Assembly: GCF_014643175.1 (NCBI RefSeq)
Contig: NZ_BMJH01000001.1
Span: 1,401,926-1,465,925 of the forward strand
Source of the DNA: Hoyosella rhizosphaerae
GTDB taxonomy: Bacteria > Actinomycetota > Actinomycetes > Mycobacteriales > Mycobacteriaceae
Direction: 5' to 3'
Length of the DNA: 64,000 nt
The notes below the pieces were generated by a model. It was not told the DNA's origin, made no database searches, and saw only the letters and a program-made list of their open reading frames with translations. Of the stretch, positions 46,031-54,896 are shown in pieces. A program made the position numbers and the translations under genes. The first letter of the stretch is position 1. Each line of letters starts with the position of its first letter.

Positions 46031-46044
46031 TTACCCGCCGGTAA
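46031..46044. promoter_or_regulatory. Palindromic TetR-type operator at the tetR start
   Basis: TTACCCGCCGGTAA (reverse complement TTACCGGCGGGTAA), extended by C and G to CTTAC...GTAAG. It ends 22 bp before the ATG, an autorepression position. Confidence 0.7.
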
Positions 46045-46076
46045 GTTTACGGTGCTTAGGGAGTGGGTGCGAACTT

Positions 46077-47237
46077 TCAGCAGTCAAAAATGCCTTTTGC
46101 CTCACCAATTCGGACAACTGAGGCGTCCACTGTCGACATCTCAAGTTCCCCGTCTGCAACTGCGCGTTCCAATCGATCAAGCACATCAGTCACTCTGTCA
46201 GTGGAAATCCACAGCGCGATGTCCGCTCCCGCTTGCAGCGACTTCAACACAGAATCCGTGATGTCGAACAGATCTGTCACTGCTCGCATACTTCCAAGGT
46301 CATCGGTGAAGATGAGCCCGTCGAAGGGTTCCGCGCCATAGCCGACGCCGTCGCGCAAAAGCGACATTGTTGCCGGGCTCAAGCTTGTGGGAAGCCCGGG
46401 TTCGGTAAGCCCGGGGACAGTGAGATGCCCGACCATCACAGCCACGTCAGGAGCTGCGAGTTCGCGATAGGGAACGAGGTCCCACTCCTGAAGATCAGAC
46501 AACGGAGGTGTTGTGACGCCTTCCAAATGCGAATCACCTGTTGCCCTACCATGCCCTGGGAAGTGTTTAATGACCGGCATAACGCCAGCATCCCGGAGCC
46601 CACGGGCGTAGGCGCCTGCGTACTCCGTCACCTGCTCGGGGGTAGCTCCAAATGAGCGGTCGCCGATAACCTCATTGTCGTCGCGGTCACTGATATCCAC
46701 GACCGGAGCGAAATCGACGGTGATGCCAAGTTCACGCATCGCTTCGCCGCGTTGCTTTGCAAGCTCGTACGTCTGCTCTGGGGTGCTTGTGCGGGCCAGC
46801 TGCCGTGCAGAGGGTGCGGTACCGATGACGTGCGCCGCGCGACTGACCCGGCCGCCTTCTTCGTCGATGGTCACCATGACGGGCACGGGCGATTCTGCCG
46901 CAACTTCGGCAACCCGCCCACTGGCGAGGAAACTGGGATCTGCCCAGCTTGTGACAAAGAACCCACCGATTTGTTCTTGTTCAATAATGCGGCGCGCATC
47001 AGCTTCGCCGGTGACACCAACATTGAGCATCTGAGCAAGCTTTTGGCGGGTTGTGAACTGCGCGAGAAAATCTTGATGAGTACACGCACCATTACCCGCG
47101 TCGACGGTGGGCGTGTGCGCGACGGGAGATGTCGCAGGTTGGCCGCCGTCGGGGCTATCGGTAGCTGTACAAGCGGCGAGCCCAACGCTCATCACGGCAC
47201 CAGCAACCACTGCAGTTGCCCTGTTTAGCCACATCAT
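46077..47237 (-). CDS. lpqI: Lipoprotein beta-N-acetylglucosaminidase LpqI (GH3)
   Basis: Cleaves GlcNAc from peptidoglycan fragments during wall recycling, on the outer face of the membrane. The lipobox SVGLAAC puts the lipidated Cys at residue 23 when the protein starts MMWLNRATAV (47237). GH3/NagZ motifs: IDEEGGRVSR, the KHFPGHGRATGDSH loop with catalytic His, and IFTDDLGSM with the nucleophile Asp. About 386 aa mature plus signal. The frame runs further upstream, but that part would destroy the signal peptide. AAGGAA lies upstream. Confidence 0.93.
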   Translation of the reverse strand: MMWLNRATAVVAGAVMSVGLAACTATDSPDGGQPATSPVAHTPTVDAGNGACTHQDFLAQFTTRQKLAQMLNVGVTGEADARRIIEQEQIGGFFVTSWADPSFLASGRVAEVAAESPVPVMVTIDEEGGRVSRAAHVIGTAPSARQLARTSTPEQTYELAKQRGEAMRELGITVDFAPVVDISDRDDNEVIGDRSFGATPEQVTEYAGAYARGLRDAGVMPVIKHFPGHGRATGDSHLEGVTTPPLSDLQEWDLVPYRELAAPDVAVMVGHLTVPGLTEPGLPTSLSPATMSLLRDGVGYGAEPFDGLIFTDDLGSMRAVTDLFDITDSVLKSLQAGADIALWISTDRVTDVLDRLERAVADGELEMSTVDASVVRIGEAKGIFDC

Positions 47238-47423
47238 CGCACTCGTTTCCTTCCGCAGACTGACCCGAATCTTACTGTTCTTGACCGAAACATCCGGGCA
47301 GCAACAGGCAGGCGAGGGTAGTCTCATAGATATCGCCGGATTTGTCCGACGCTAGATTTCGACTTCTAGTTCCGACATGCAATTCAGATATGCAGCGACC
47401 TCAGTTCCGTTGGGAGGCAGTCA

Positions 47424-47903
47424 ATGACGTCGGGGGCTTCGGATGTAGTGCTCATTGCCTACGACGGTTCCGAGAATGCCAAACGCGCCATTCGGCATGC
47501 GGGGCATTTTCTCAGCGCAAGCCGCGCCGTCGTGGTAACTGCGTGGGAGCCACTCGCTCGTCAGGCTGCCCGAATCTCGGGACTGAGCGGAGTCATGCAA
47601 CCGGGCTGGGTTCCTGATGTGTCAGCCGAAGACGCCGCCCTCGCGGACGCCAAAATGATTAACGAAGAGGGCATTGACCTTGCACAGAAAGCGGGCCTCC
47701 AAAGTGAGGGTCGCTGCATTGAGACAATCACAACCGTCTGGGCCGCCATTGTCGATATCGCCAACGAACTAGACGTCAACATCATCGTCACCGGAACCCG
47801 CGGGGCAACAGGGTTGCGCGCACTGTTGCACAGCAGTGTCGCCGATCAGGTGTTGAAGCATTGCCATCGGCCCGTGCTCATTGTTCCCCCGTGTGATGAC
47901 TAG
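47424..47903 (+). CDS. Universal stress protein (UspA fold)
   Basis: Single-domain 159-aa UspA. Start VVLIAYDGSENAKRAIRHA has the Asp of the nucleotide pocket, and GTRGATGLRALLHSSVADQVLKH contains the GxxG-x9-G(S/T) ATP-binding signature, so it is of the ATP-binding class. Only 6 bp separate its stop from the isochorismate synthase start, so the two are co-transcribed. It is divergent from lpqI. Confidence 0.92.
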   Translation: MTSGASDVVLIAYDGSENAKRAIRHAGHFLSASRAVVVTAWEPLARQAARISGLSGVMQPGWVPDVSAEDAALADAKMINEEGIDLAQKAGLQSEGRCIETITTVWAAIVDIANELDVNIIVTGTRGATGLRALLHSSVADQVLKHCHRPVLIVPPCDD

Positions 47904-47909
47904 ACCTGC

Positions 47910-49049
47910 GTGAGCGCACAGAGTTCACGACGGGAATACTCACTATCCGTGGAGCCACTGCCGTTCGTTTTATCTCGACCGCATCGCACCGTTGTCGCAC
48001 GGGGCGCCAGCACGGAGTGGGCCGATGTTGAGCAGGCGCAGCGCGCGTTACGGAACGGGTCGACCTCGATCGTGGTGGGTGCGATCCCCTTCGATATCGC
48101 TGCTCCTTGCGCACTGCGTGCCCCGCTGTCCGCTACCTTCACTGTCGGCCCTATACGTCCTAACGAGGCGGACGCAGTCTTGCCCACTGTAACGACGGTG
48201 GTAGCGGACCCATCCGGTGATGAACATGTTCGTCGTGTCCGCCGACTCGTGGAGCGGATCAAGTCCGGAGAGCTCGACAAAGTAGTTGCCGCACGGTCAT
48301 TGCTGGTGACGTGCGAGGACACAATTTCACCGATGGCGCTTTTGCATCAGTTGGTGGCGTTGGACCATGTCGGAAACGGTTTCAGCGTCGACCTCGCCCC
48401 GGCCGGGCCGCACTGGGAAGGTCGAGCGCTCGTCGGTGCCAGCCCTGAAGTGTTGATTCGTCGCGAAGGCAATGAGGTGTCCTGTTGGCCGCTGGCCGGC
48501 ACAGCACCTCGGTCCCACGATCCCGCAATCGACGCAGAGCGCGCTGACACGCTTTTGCAGTCGAGCAAAAATCTGCACGAACACGCCTTTGTCGTTGACT
48601 GGTTGCGGGAACAGTTGTCGCCGCTGTGTGAATCACTAATTGTTGCGCCACAACCTACGTTGTTTCCGACTCCCGCCGTGTGGCACTTGGGCACGCCCAT
48701 CCGTGGAACATTGCGCGCCCCATCGATTTCTGCGCTCGACGTGGCGTTGGCAGTGCACCCCACTCCTGCGGTCGGCGGAACCCCTCACCAGGAAGCGTTG
48801 CGGGCTATTCGCGAAATCGAAGGTGACCGTGGGTTTTACGCCGGTGCGGTGGGCTGGTGTAACGCCGAAGGTGATGGCGAATGGATGGTGGCGATTCGGT
48901 GTGCGGAGGTATATCGCAACACGGCACGGGCATTCGCGGGCGGCGGAATCGTCGACGGATCCGATCCAGACGAGGAGCTAGCCGAGACGAGCGTGAAGCT
49001 ACGCACACTGCTCGCGGCGATGGGTGTCTCGGACGCCACTGTTCGATAA
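47910..49049 (+). CDS. Isochorismate synthase (MenF/EntC family)
   Basis: Converts chorismate to isochorismate for menaquinone or salicylate/DHB-type siderophores. Chorismate-enzyme motifs: ELDKVVAARSL, GASPEVLIRREG, PLAGTAPRS, the KNLHEHAFVVDW metal region, and HPTPAVGGTPHQEA...EGDRGFYAGAVGW. 379 aa from GTG 47910. No other menaquinone or salicylate gene is adjacent, so the pathway cannot be fixed. The NRPS at the left edge raises an aryl-capped siderophore as one possibility, but the genes are 36 kb apart. Confidence 0.9.
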   Translation: MSAQSSRREYSLSVEPLPFVLSRPHRTVVARGASTEWADVEQAQRALRNGSTSIVVGAIPFDIAAPCALRAPLSATFTVGPIRPNEADAVLPTVTTVVADPSGDEHVRRVRRLVERIKSGELDKVVAARSLLVTCEDTISPMALLHQLVALDHVGNGFSVDLAPAGPHWEGRALVGASPEVLIRREGNEVSCWPLAGTAPRSHDPAIDAERADTLLQSSKNLHEHAFVVDWLREQLSPLCESLIVAPQPTLFPTPAVWHLGTPIRGTLRAPSISALDVALAVHPTPAVGGTPHQEALRAIREIEGDRGFYAGAVGWCNAEGDGEWMVAIRCAEVYRNTARAFAGGGIVDGSDPDEELAETSVKLRTLLAAMGVSDATVR

Positions 49050-49164
49050 CGTGTATGTGTTTGACAACACGACCCGCGATTCAAGCGAATAGATTGTGTG
49101 TGCTGCCCTAAGCGGGCTACCCTAAGCACGGACTACGTGATGTGTACAGGCGAGGAGAGTCCGG

Positions 49165-49335
49165 ATGAAGTTTCTTATCCCTGGTGCCATTGCTGCATTC
49201 GCGGGCACCACTTTCGCCTTTGTGCTGGTGATTGCAGGTACAAGCTTCGTTGAGCAGAACACACGGCCAGACATTGACCGGGCCGAGCAGGCGCAGGTCG
49301 CGTTACTCAACCAGCCTGAGTACGGCAGCCGCTAA
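49165..49335 (+). CDS. Small secreted/membrane protein, DUF2613 (Rv0236A-like)
   Basis: A 56-codon gene. It starts at ATG 49165 with GAGGAGAG before it and encodes KFLIPGAIAAFAGTTFAFVL as a signal or anchor helix, then a short polar tail ending LNQPEYGSR. M. tuberculosis carries the same small gene (Rv0236A) directly before aftD, and here too aftD follows after 12 bp. The conserved linkage suggests a role with AftD; the function is unknown. Confidence 0.85.
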   Translation: MKFLIPGAIAAFAGTTFAFVLVIAGTSFVEQNTRPDIDRAEQAQVALLNQPEYGSR

Positions 49336-49347
49336 TTCCCCGCTAGG

Positions 49348-52300
49348 TTGTCTCCGAGCACCTCACCAATAGATTGTCGCCCGCTCCCCAGAAGCGGGCT
49401 TTTTGTCGTTTTCGCCATCTCACTTCTAGCGAGCTTCGCGCAGGCGCCGGGACTTATCGTCGCGGACACAAAACTTGATCTCACTGTCGACCCGCGAGGG
49501 TTCCTCGAACGCGCCTCACACCTGTGGAGCAGCCTCGCACCGTTTGGCCAAACCCAAAACCAGGCGTATGGATACTTTTTCCCACAAGGTCCGCTTTTTG
49601 TTCTCACCGAGTTGGTCAACATTCCTGCGTGGATGGCGCAACGCCTATGGTGGGCGCTATTGCTTGCCGCTGGGTACTGGGGTGTTATTCGCGTAGCGGA
49701 AGCCTTGGGGATTGGTAGTCGCACCTCGAGGATCGTCGCCGCGCTAGCTTTTGCCTTGTCACCCCGCGCGCTGACAACACTGGGGGCGATTTCGTCAGAA
49801 ACCACGCCCATGATGTTGGCGCCCTGGGCGCTGCTACCGGTCATCCTTGCCTTGAATGGCAACTCACGACGCCCACTCTGGCAACTCGCTGCAGGGTCGG
49901 CTTTTGCCATTGCGTGCATGGGCGCGATCAACGCTGTTGCCACGCTATTCGGCGCTGCCGTGGCAGGTTTGTGGTGGCTCGCGCATCGGCCTAACCGCCG
50001 ATGGTGGATTTTTTCGGCCTGGTGGATTCCGTTCAGCCTCGCGGCGACAGCGTGGTGGGTGGTGCCACTTCTGATGCTTGGTGCGGTCAGTCCTCCGTTT
50101 CTTGACTACATCGAATCCGCTGGTACCACTACGCGGTGGATGTCGCTGGTGGAGGTCTTGCGAGGCACGGACAGTTGGACACCGTTTGTTTCGCCCGACC
50201 GCATCGCTGGGGCCATCCTGGTGACACAACCGGTCGCGGTTCTCGCAACGGGAATTGTGGCAGCCGCGGGGCTCACGGGCCTGGCCATGAAGTCCATGCC
50301 CGCCCGAGGGCGCTTGGTATTCATCCTCATGGTGGGGCTTGTGGGCATTGGCGCGGGCTATGCCGGCGGTTGGGGTTCACCGATCTCCGAGCCAGTGCGA
50401 GCGTTCCTCGACGCCGAGGGCGCGCCGTTGCGCAACATTCACAAGATCGAACCGCTGATCCGGCTCCCGATTGTCCTCGGCATCGCACACCTGCTGGCGC
50501 ACGTTGCGCTTCCCGGGTCCGCCCCTCGGCGGGAGTGGCTACGTTCGTTCGCCCGACCGGAACGCAATCCGTTTGTCGCCGTGAGCACAGTGGTGCTGGT
50601 TTCTCTGCTTGTCGCAACATCGTTGGCATGGACAGGGAAGCTCGCACCACGTGGGGCTTACGCCGGCATCCCCGACTATTGGTCGCAGACGGCTGATTTT
50701 CTCGCTGAGCAAGGTGGTGAGGCCGAAGGTCTCGGCTCGCGGGCGTTAGTCATTCCTGCGGCCCCTTTTGGGTCGCAAGTGTGGGGGCTCACCCGCGATG
50801 AACCGCTACAGCCGTTGGCGCGCACGCCGTGGGGAAGCCGAGACGTTGTCCCCCTCATTCCACCCGGCGGTATTCGTGCGCTTGACTCGGTGCAGCGCCT
50901 CATCGCCGCCGGAAACACGTCCGCGGGTCTAGCGCCAGCCCTCGCGGCGCAGGGGGTTCGTTTTATTGTTCTGCGCAACGATCTGGACCCTGTGACATCA
51001 CAATCCGTCGCACCGGCGATCGCACGGCAAACAGTGCTCGGATCACCCGGATTTGTGAAGGTAGCAGAATTTGGTGGACCAGTGGGGCCTGAACCCGACG
51101 GCAACACGGTGCCAAGCGCTGGTTTGCGACCACAGTTCCCCGCTATCGAAGTATTCGAGATCGACGCGACCGAACCGGCTTCCGGTGCGTACACCGTCGA
51201 TGTTTCTCGTGTCCCTGTGGTCAACGGCGGACCCGAGGTGCTTGTTCGACTTCACGAGCGTCACAGCCGCGGGGCAGCAACTCCGTATCTTCTCAGCGCC
51301 GACGCAGAGGGCGCAGGAATCGTTCCTAGCGCGATCATCGCGACAGACACCCCCCTCGCTCGGGAAGCGGACTTTGGGCGCGTCGACTTCCAACGCTCGC
51401 ATGTTTTGAGCCGCACAGATCCGCGCCGCACCCTCAACCGTGTGCCCGACTACTTCACAGCTGAAACGATGATTTTCGCCGAGTCAGCTGGCGGTTCAGT
51501 GCAGGTGTCATCGTCGGCTGGCGACGCAACACAACTTGGTGTCGTGCAGCCAGGGAGTGGCCCCGCCGCAGCGGTCGACGGTGACACAGCTACCGCGTGG
51601 TTGAGCAACAGCTTCGAAACCGCGGTGGGTCAATGGTTGCAGCTCAACTTCGACGAGGCAGTCGACCAAGCTATTTTGCGGATCACCACAAGCCCCGCAG
51701 CGTCTGGCCCACCGGTGCGTTTCATGGAGGTCACCACTGCTCACGGTTCAACGTCAGTGTTTGTACCAACACCTGGTGAGGAAGTCGTCGCAGCCCTACC
51801 TCTTGGCGCAACAGACTGGGTGCGCATTACAGCGCGTTCAACCGCAACAGGTGAGCGCGGTTCCCAGTTCGGTATTGCCGATGTTGCCGTACGTGCGCAC
51901 GGCTCGGATGTCGATATGCAACGCCGCATCACGGTGCCTAGTGCCGACGCTGCAGTGTCGTCGTGGGAACTAGGCCAGGAGTACCCCGGGCGGCTGCCGT
52001 GTATCGACGGCCCCACCCAGGCTTTATGTTCACCAGATCTATACATTCCGCCTGAGGAACGAAACCAATTCGCACGCACAATCCATGTCAGCGAACCTGC
52101 CGAGGCTACGGCTCGACTGTTTGTGCGCGCACGGCAAGGCAATGCACTCGAAGAGCTCCTCGCTGACCAGTTGGGTGTGCACGCAACGGGCTCGACAAGC
52201 ATCGGGGATAGCCGCGGTAGCGCGTTCGCAGCAGCCGACGGCGACCCACGAACGGTGTGGTACGCCCCAGCCACCTCGAGTGTCAGTGAACGCCAGTTCC

Positions 52301-53538
52301 CCCAATTGACATTGAACCTCGCCGAGCCGGACGAGGTGCGCGGGGTGCGACTCACCCTGCCGCAGGCTGAGGTCCCAGCCACCCCCACTCTTGTGCGGAT
52401 CGACACCGGGGACTCGCGGAAGACGGTCGAGATCACCAAGCAGGATCGTGAACGCGGGTTTGTTGACGTTTCCCTTCGTCCGTACGAAACGGACACCGTA
52501 TCGGTGACGTTGCTCGACTGGGAAATCGTCCGGACAAACGAAAGCTTCGGACTGTTCAACACAGTGCCGCCGGGCATTGGAGACATTGCCGTCACTACCC
52601 GCGGTGGCGTGTATCCCACACCCAGCGATACGACTGAGCCCCGCACCTTGATGATCAGTTGCGACGATGGCCCGGCCCTCACCATCGGAAATCAGACTGT
52701 GCAGGCGTCTGTCGAAATGACCGACATTGAGTTCCGCACCGGCGCCATCGTCGAGGCCACATTGTGCACGGACGAACCGTTTTCGCTCAGCCCTGGCGCG
52801 GTGGCCATCGACGCTGATCCGGGTTCATTTTTTCACATCGATGGGGTGTCGGTTGCGAACTCAGATTCGGCTCCCGCGCCGAACATCACTGTGTCGGAGA
52901 CAATGCAATGGAACAACACCCACCGCGCCATCGACATCGCACCAACGGACGACGACCAGTTCCTTGTGGTTCCCGAAAGTTTCAACACTGGTTGGGTCGC
53001 GCGAACCGAAACGGGTGAAGAACTCACGGCGCTCCAGATCAACGGATGGCAGCAAGCCTGGGTAGTACCAGCAGGCACTAGCGGGGAAATCTCGCTGACG
53101 TTTCCGCTTGACCGCGGATACCGCATCGCACTATTCGGCGGACTAGCACTTCTGCTGCCACTCTTTGTGCTCATGGTGGCCCCCACCCGTCGGCGGGTGT
53201 CGCCTCTGCCTCCTTCGAGGCCGATAACTATGCCACTGCTCGCAGGCGGTGCCGTCGTGTCTGCTTTAGCGATCATCGCTGGCATTCCCGGAATTGCGAC
53301 GGGGGCTGTGGTTTTCGGTGGCGCGTGGCTCATCGGCCGACGATTCGGCCCACACCTACGCAGCTCAGCATTTCCGGTTGTCGCAGGCAGTGGCATCGTC
53401 CTCGCCGCCGCGGCCCTCTCTACTGGCCCGTGGCGTTCCCCCACCGGCTACATCGGTGACAGCGCCGCTGTTCAGGCACTTGCTTTGGTCACAGTCGCGG
53501 CGGTAGCTGTTTCTGCGTTGCCATTCTGGCGGCGGTAG
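49348..53538 (+). CDS. aftD: Alpha-(1->3)-arabinofuranosyltransferase AftD
   Basis: Large GT-C membrane enzyme that adds branching arabinose, from decaprenyl-phospho-arabinose, to arabinogalactan and lipoarabinomannan. The 1396-aa length is near the M. tuberculosis protein. The N-terminal ~430 residues are a multi-helix GT-C core with the extracytoplasmic acidic loop DTKLDLTVDPRGFLERASHLW and QNQAYGYFFPQGP. The large soluble part carries carbohydrate-binding-like beta domains (AVDGDTATAWLSNSF and AADGDPRTVWYAPA, both F5/8-like). Helices return near 1265-1390. TTG start at 49348, just after the DUF2613 gene. Its 3' end overlaps the converging acyltransferase by 67 bp. Confidence 0.95.
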   Translation: MSPSTSPIDCRPLPRSGLFVVFAISLLASFAQAPGLIVADTKLDLTVDPRGFLERASHLWSSLAPFGQTQNQAYGYFFPQGPLFVLTELVNIPAWMAQRLWWALLLAAGYWGVIRVAEALGIGSRTSRIVAALAFALSPRALTTLGAISSETTPMMLAPWALLPVILALNGNSRRPLWQLAAGSAFAIACMGAINAVATLFGAAVAGLWWLAHRPNRRWWIFSAWWIPFSLAATAWWVVPLLMLGAVSPPFLDYIESAGTTTRWMSLVEVLRGTDSWTPFVSPDRIAGAILVTQPVAVLATGIVAAAGLTGLAMKSMPARGRLVFILMVGLVGIGAGYAGGWGSPISEPVRAFLDAEGAPLRNIHKIEPLIRLPIVLGIAHLLAHVALPGSAPRREWLRSFARPERNPFVAVSTVVLVSLLVATSLAWTGKLAPRGAYAGIPDYWSQTADFLAEQGGEAEGLGSRALVIPAAPFGSQVWGLTRDEPLQPLARTPWGSRDVVPLIPPGGIRALDSVQRLIAAGNTSAGLAPALAAQGVRFIVLRNDLDPVTSQSVAPAIARQTVLGSPGFVKVAEFGGPVGPEPDGNTVPSAGLRPQFPAIEVFEIDATEPASGAYTVDVSRVPVVNGGPEVLVRLHERHSRGAATPYLLSADAEGAGIVPSAIIATDTPLAREADFGRVDFQRSHVLSRTDPRRTLNRVPDYFTAETMIFAESAGGSVQVSSSAGDATQLGVVQPGSGPAAAVDGDTATAWLSNSFETAVGQWLQLNFDEAVDQAILRITTSPAASGPPVRFMEVTTAHGSTSVFVPTPGEEVVAALPLGATDWVRITARSTATGERGSQFGIADVAVRAHGSDVDMQRRITVPSADAAVSSWELGQEYPGRLPCIDGPTQALCSPDLYIPPEERNQFARTIHVSEPAEATARLFVRARQGNALEELLADQLGVHATGSTSIGDSRGSAFAAADGDPRTVWYAPATSSVSERQFPQLTLNLAEPDEVRGVRLTLPQAEVPATPTLVRIDTGDSRKTVEITKQDRERGFVDVSLRPYETDTVSVTLLDWEIVRTNESFGLFNTVPPGIGDIAVTTRGGVYPTPSDTTEPRTLMISCDDGPALTIGNQTVQASVEMTDIEFRTGAIVEATLCTDEPFSLSPGAVAIDADPGSFFHIDGVSVANSDSAPAPNITVSETMQWNNTHRAIDIAPTDDDQFLVVPESFNTGWVARTETGEELTALQINGWQQAWVVPAGTSGEISLTFPLDRGYRIALFGGLALLLPLFVLMVAPTRRRVSPLPPSRPITMPLLAGGAVVSALAIIAGIPGIATGAVVFGGAWLIGRRFGPHLRSSAFPVVAGSGIVLAAAALSTGPWRSPTGYIGDSAAVQALALVTVAAVAVSALPFWRR

Positions 53539-54713
53539 CGCTCAGCGCGGGCAGTTTCCCACCGGAGCAACGCACGACGCGCCGGCTCCTCCACCAGCGC
53601 GTAGCTCACAGATGCCACCGCCACACTCAACACCACGGTGAGAACCAGCACCGGGAACATGTACCCAGAGAACTGTGGGACGCCCAGAATCGGGAACGTC
53701 ACCATGAGAACAGCAACATGCCACAAGAACAGCGCATACGACCATCGTCCGAGCATCAGCGCTGTAGGGCTTGCCAGAATGCGATGATGCCGCCCAGGTT
53801 CAGCAAGAACAATGGGCGCGAGGAGTGCGTAACCCATCACGGCCCCGCACAAGATTTTCACCGCGTATTCCAGCGGTTCCAAATCGACGAGGCCAGGCGG
53901 CCCGGCCAGCGGAGATGCTGCGATACCAATGGCGCACACGGCAACTATCGGCATGAGCATCGGGATGCGGGCTAGTCGCACCATGCGTGGTGGTGGAGCC
54001 GTCGCGAACTCGGCAAGAATCATGCCCGCCGCAAACCACGACAAGTACCCGGGCAGCCAGTTGTCGTGGTGCACACCGTCTGCCGTTGGCACAGGAATGT
54101 ACTTCCAGGCCAAACTCAACACCGCAATTGTGACAATCACGGGCACACGCCAGCGAGCAGCCTCCCCGCGTAAGCGCCATAAACCCCAACCAAATAGTGG
54201 TAGCAGCAGGTAGAACGCCAGTTCGACGGACAAGCTCCACATCTGTGTAAGGCCCTCGACAAGCGAATAGGGCACAAAAACTTGCATCAGCGTCAAGTTT
54301 GCCCACCACACAGTCGCCGAAGCGCCTCGCGCTTCATGCAGCAGAAGAAGTACCGCGCACACCACCACTATGTAAGCGGGCATGATGCGCACAATTCGGT
54401 GCCGCAGGTATCGCCCCGTTGAAGGCGATGCGCTCAACCCTCGAGCTGCTCTAGCGTGCTGGCGCCACAGCAAGAATCCCGATAACGCAAAAAACAATGC
54501 CACCGCGAGGTCGAAACGTCCCCACACCCGGCCCCAGAAACTCTCTGTCACGGAACCCGTCTGAAATGCCACATGTGTGAGGAGCACCCCGAGCGCCGCC
54601 GCGCCGCGCATACCTTCGCAGCCCGGTAGAAACCCAGAACTCCCCGCAACTGCGAGTGGGACTTTCGGTTCAACATTCTTCATTGCATTTCCAGTGTGCC
54701 GTTTCTCTGACAT
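53472..54713 (-). CDS. Membrane acyltransferase, OafA/Acyltransf_3 type (Rv0228-like)
   Basis: A 413-aa integral membrane O-acyltransferase. The N-terminal motif GCEGMRGAAALGVLLTHVAF holds the family's arginine and histidine. FFALSGFLLWR, RYLRHRIVRIMPAYIVVV, WSLSVELAFYLLLPLF and the late GRWSYALFLWHVAVL follow the ~10-helix pattern. It probably acylates an envelope glycan or lipid; substrate unknown. Start uncertain (ATG 54713 or 54683). Overlaps the 3' end of aftD on the opposite strand. The position matches Rv0228. Confidence 0.9.
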   Translation of the reverse strand: MSEKRHTGNAMKNVEPKVPLAVAGSSGFLPGCEGMRGAAALGVLLTHVAFQTGSVTESFWGRVWGRFDLAVALFFALSGFLLWRQHARAARGLSASPSTGRYLRHRIVRIMPAYIVVVCAVLLLLHEARGASATVWWANLTLMQVFVPYSLVEGLTQMWSLSVELAFYLLLPLFGWGLWRLRGEAARWRVPVIVTIAVLSLAWKYIPVPTADGVHHDNWLPGYLSWFAAGMILAEFATAPPPRMVRLARIPMLMPIVAVCAIGIAASPLAGPPGLVDLEPLEYAVKILCGAVMGYALLAPIVLAEPGRHHRILASPTALMLGRWSYALFLWHVAVLMVTFPILGVPQFSGYMFPVLVLTVVLSVAVASVSYALVEEPARRALLRWETARAERYRRQNGNAETATAATVTKASA

Positions 54714-54896
54714 TCACATTCGATTGTGGTGCACCAACACGCCAAAACTGTGCGTGCAAGATATGTATTCCATAACACCCCGCCTCGCCCACCACGGATT
54801 TGTAGGTTCCAACTGCTAGTGTCGGGCGCACCGGCCATGGTCGCCAAGTTCAGCATCGAAAAGGGCGATCGCGCTGCAAATATCGGAGGAGTATTC

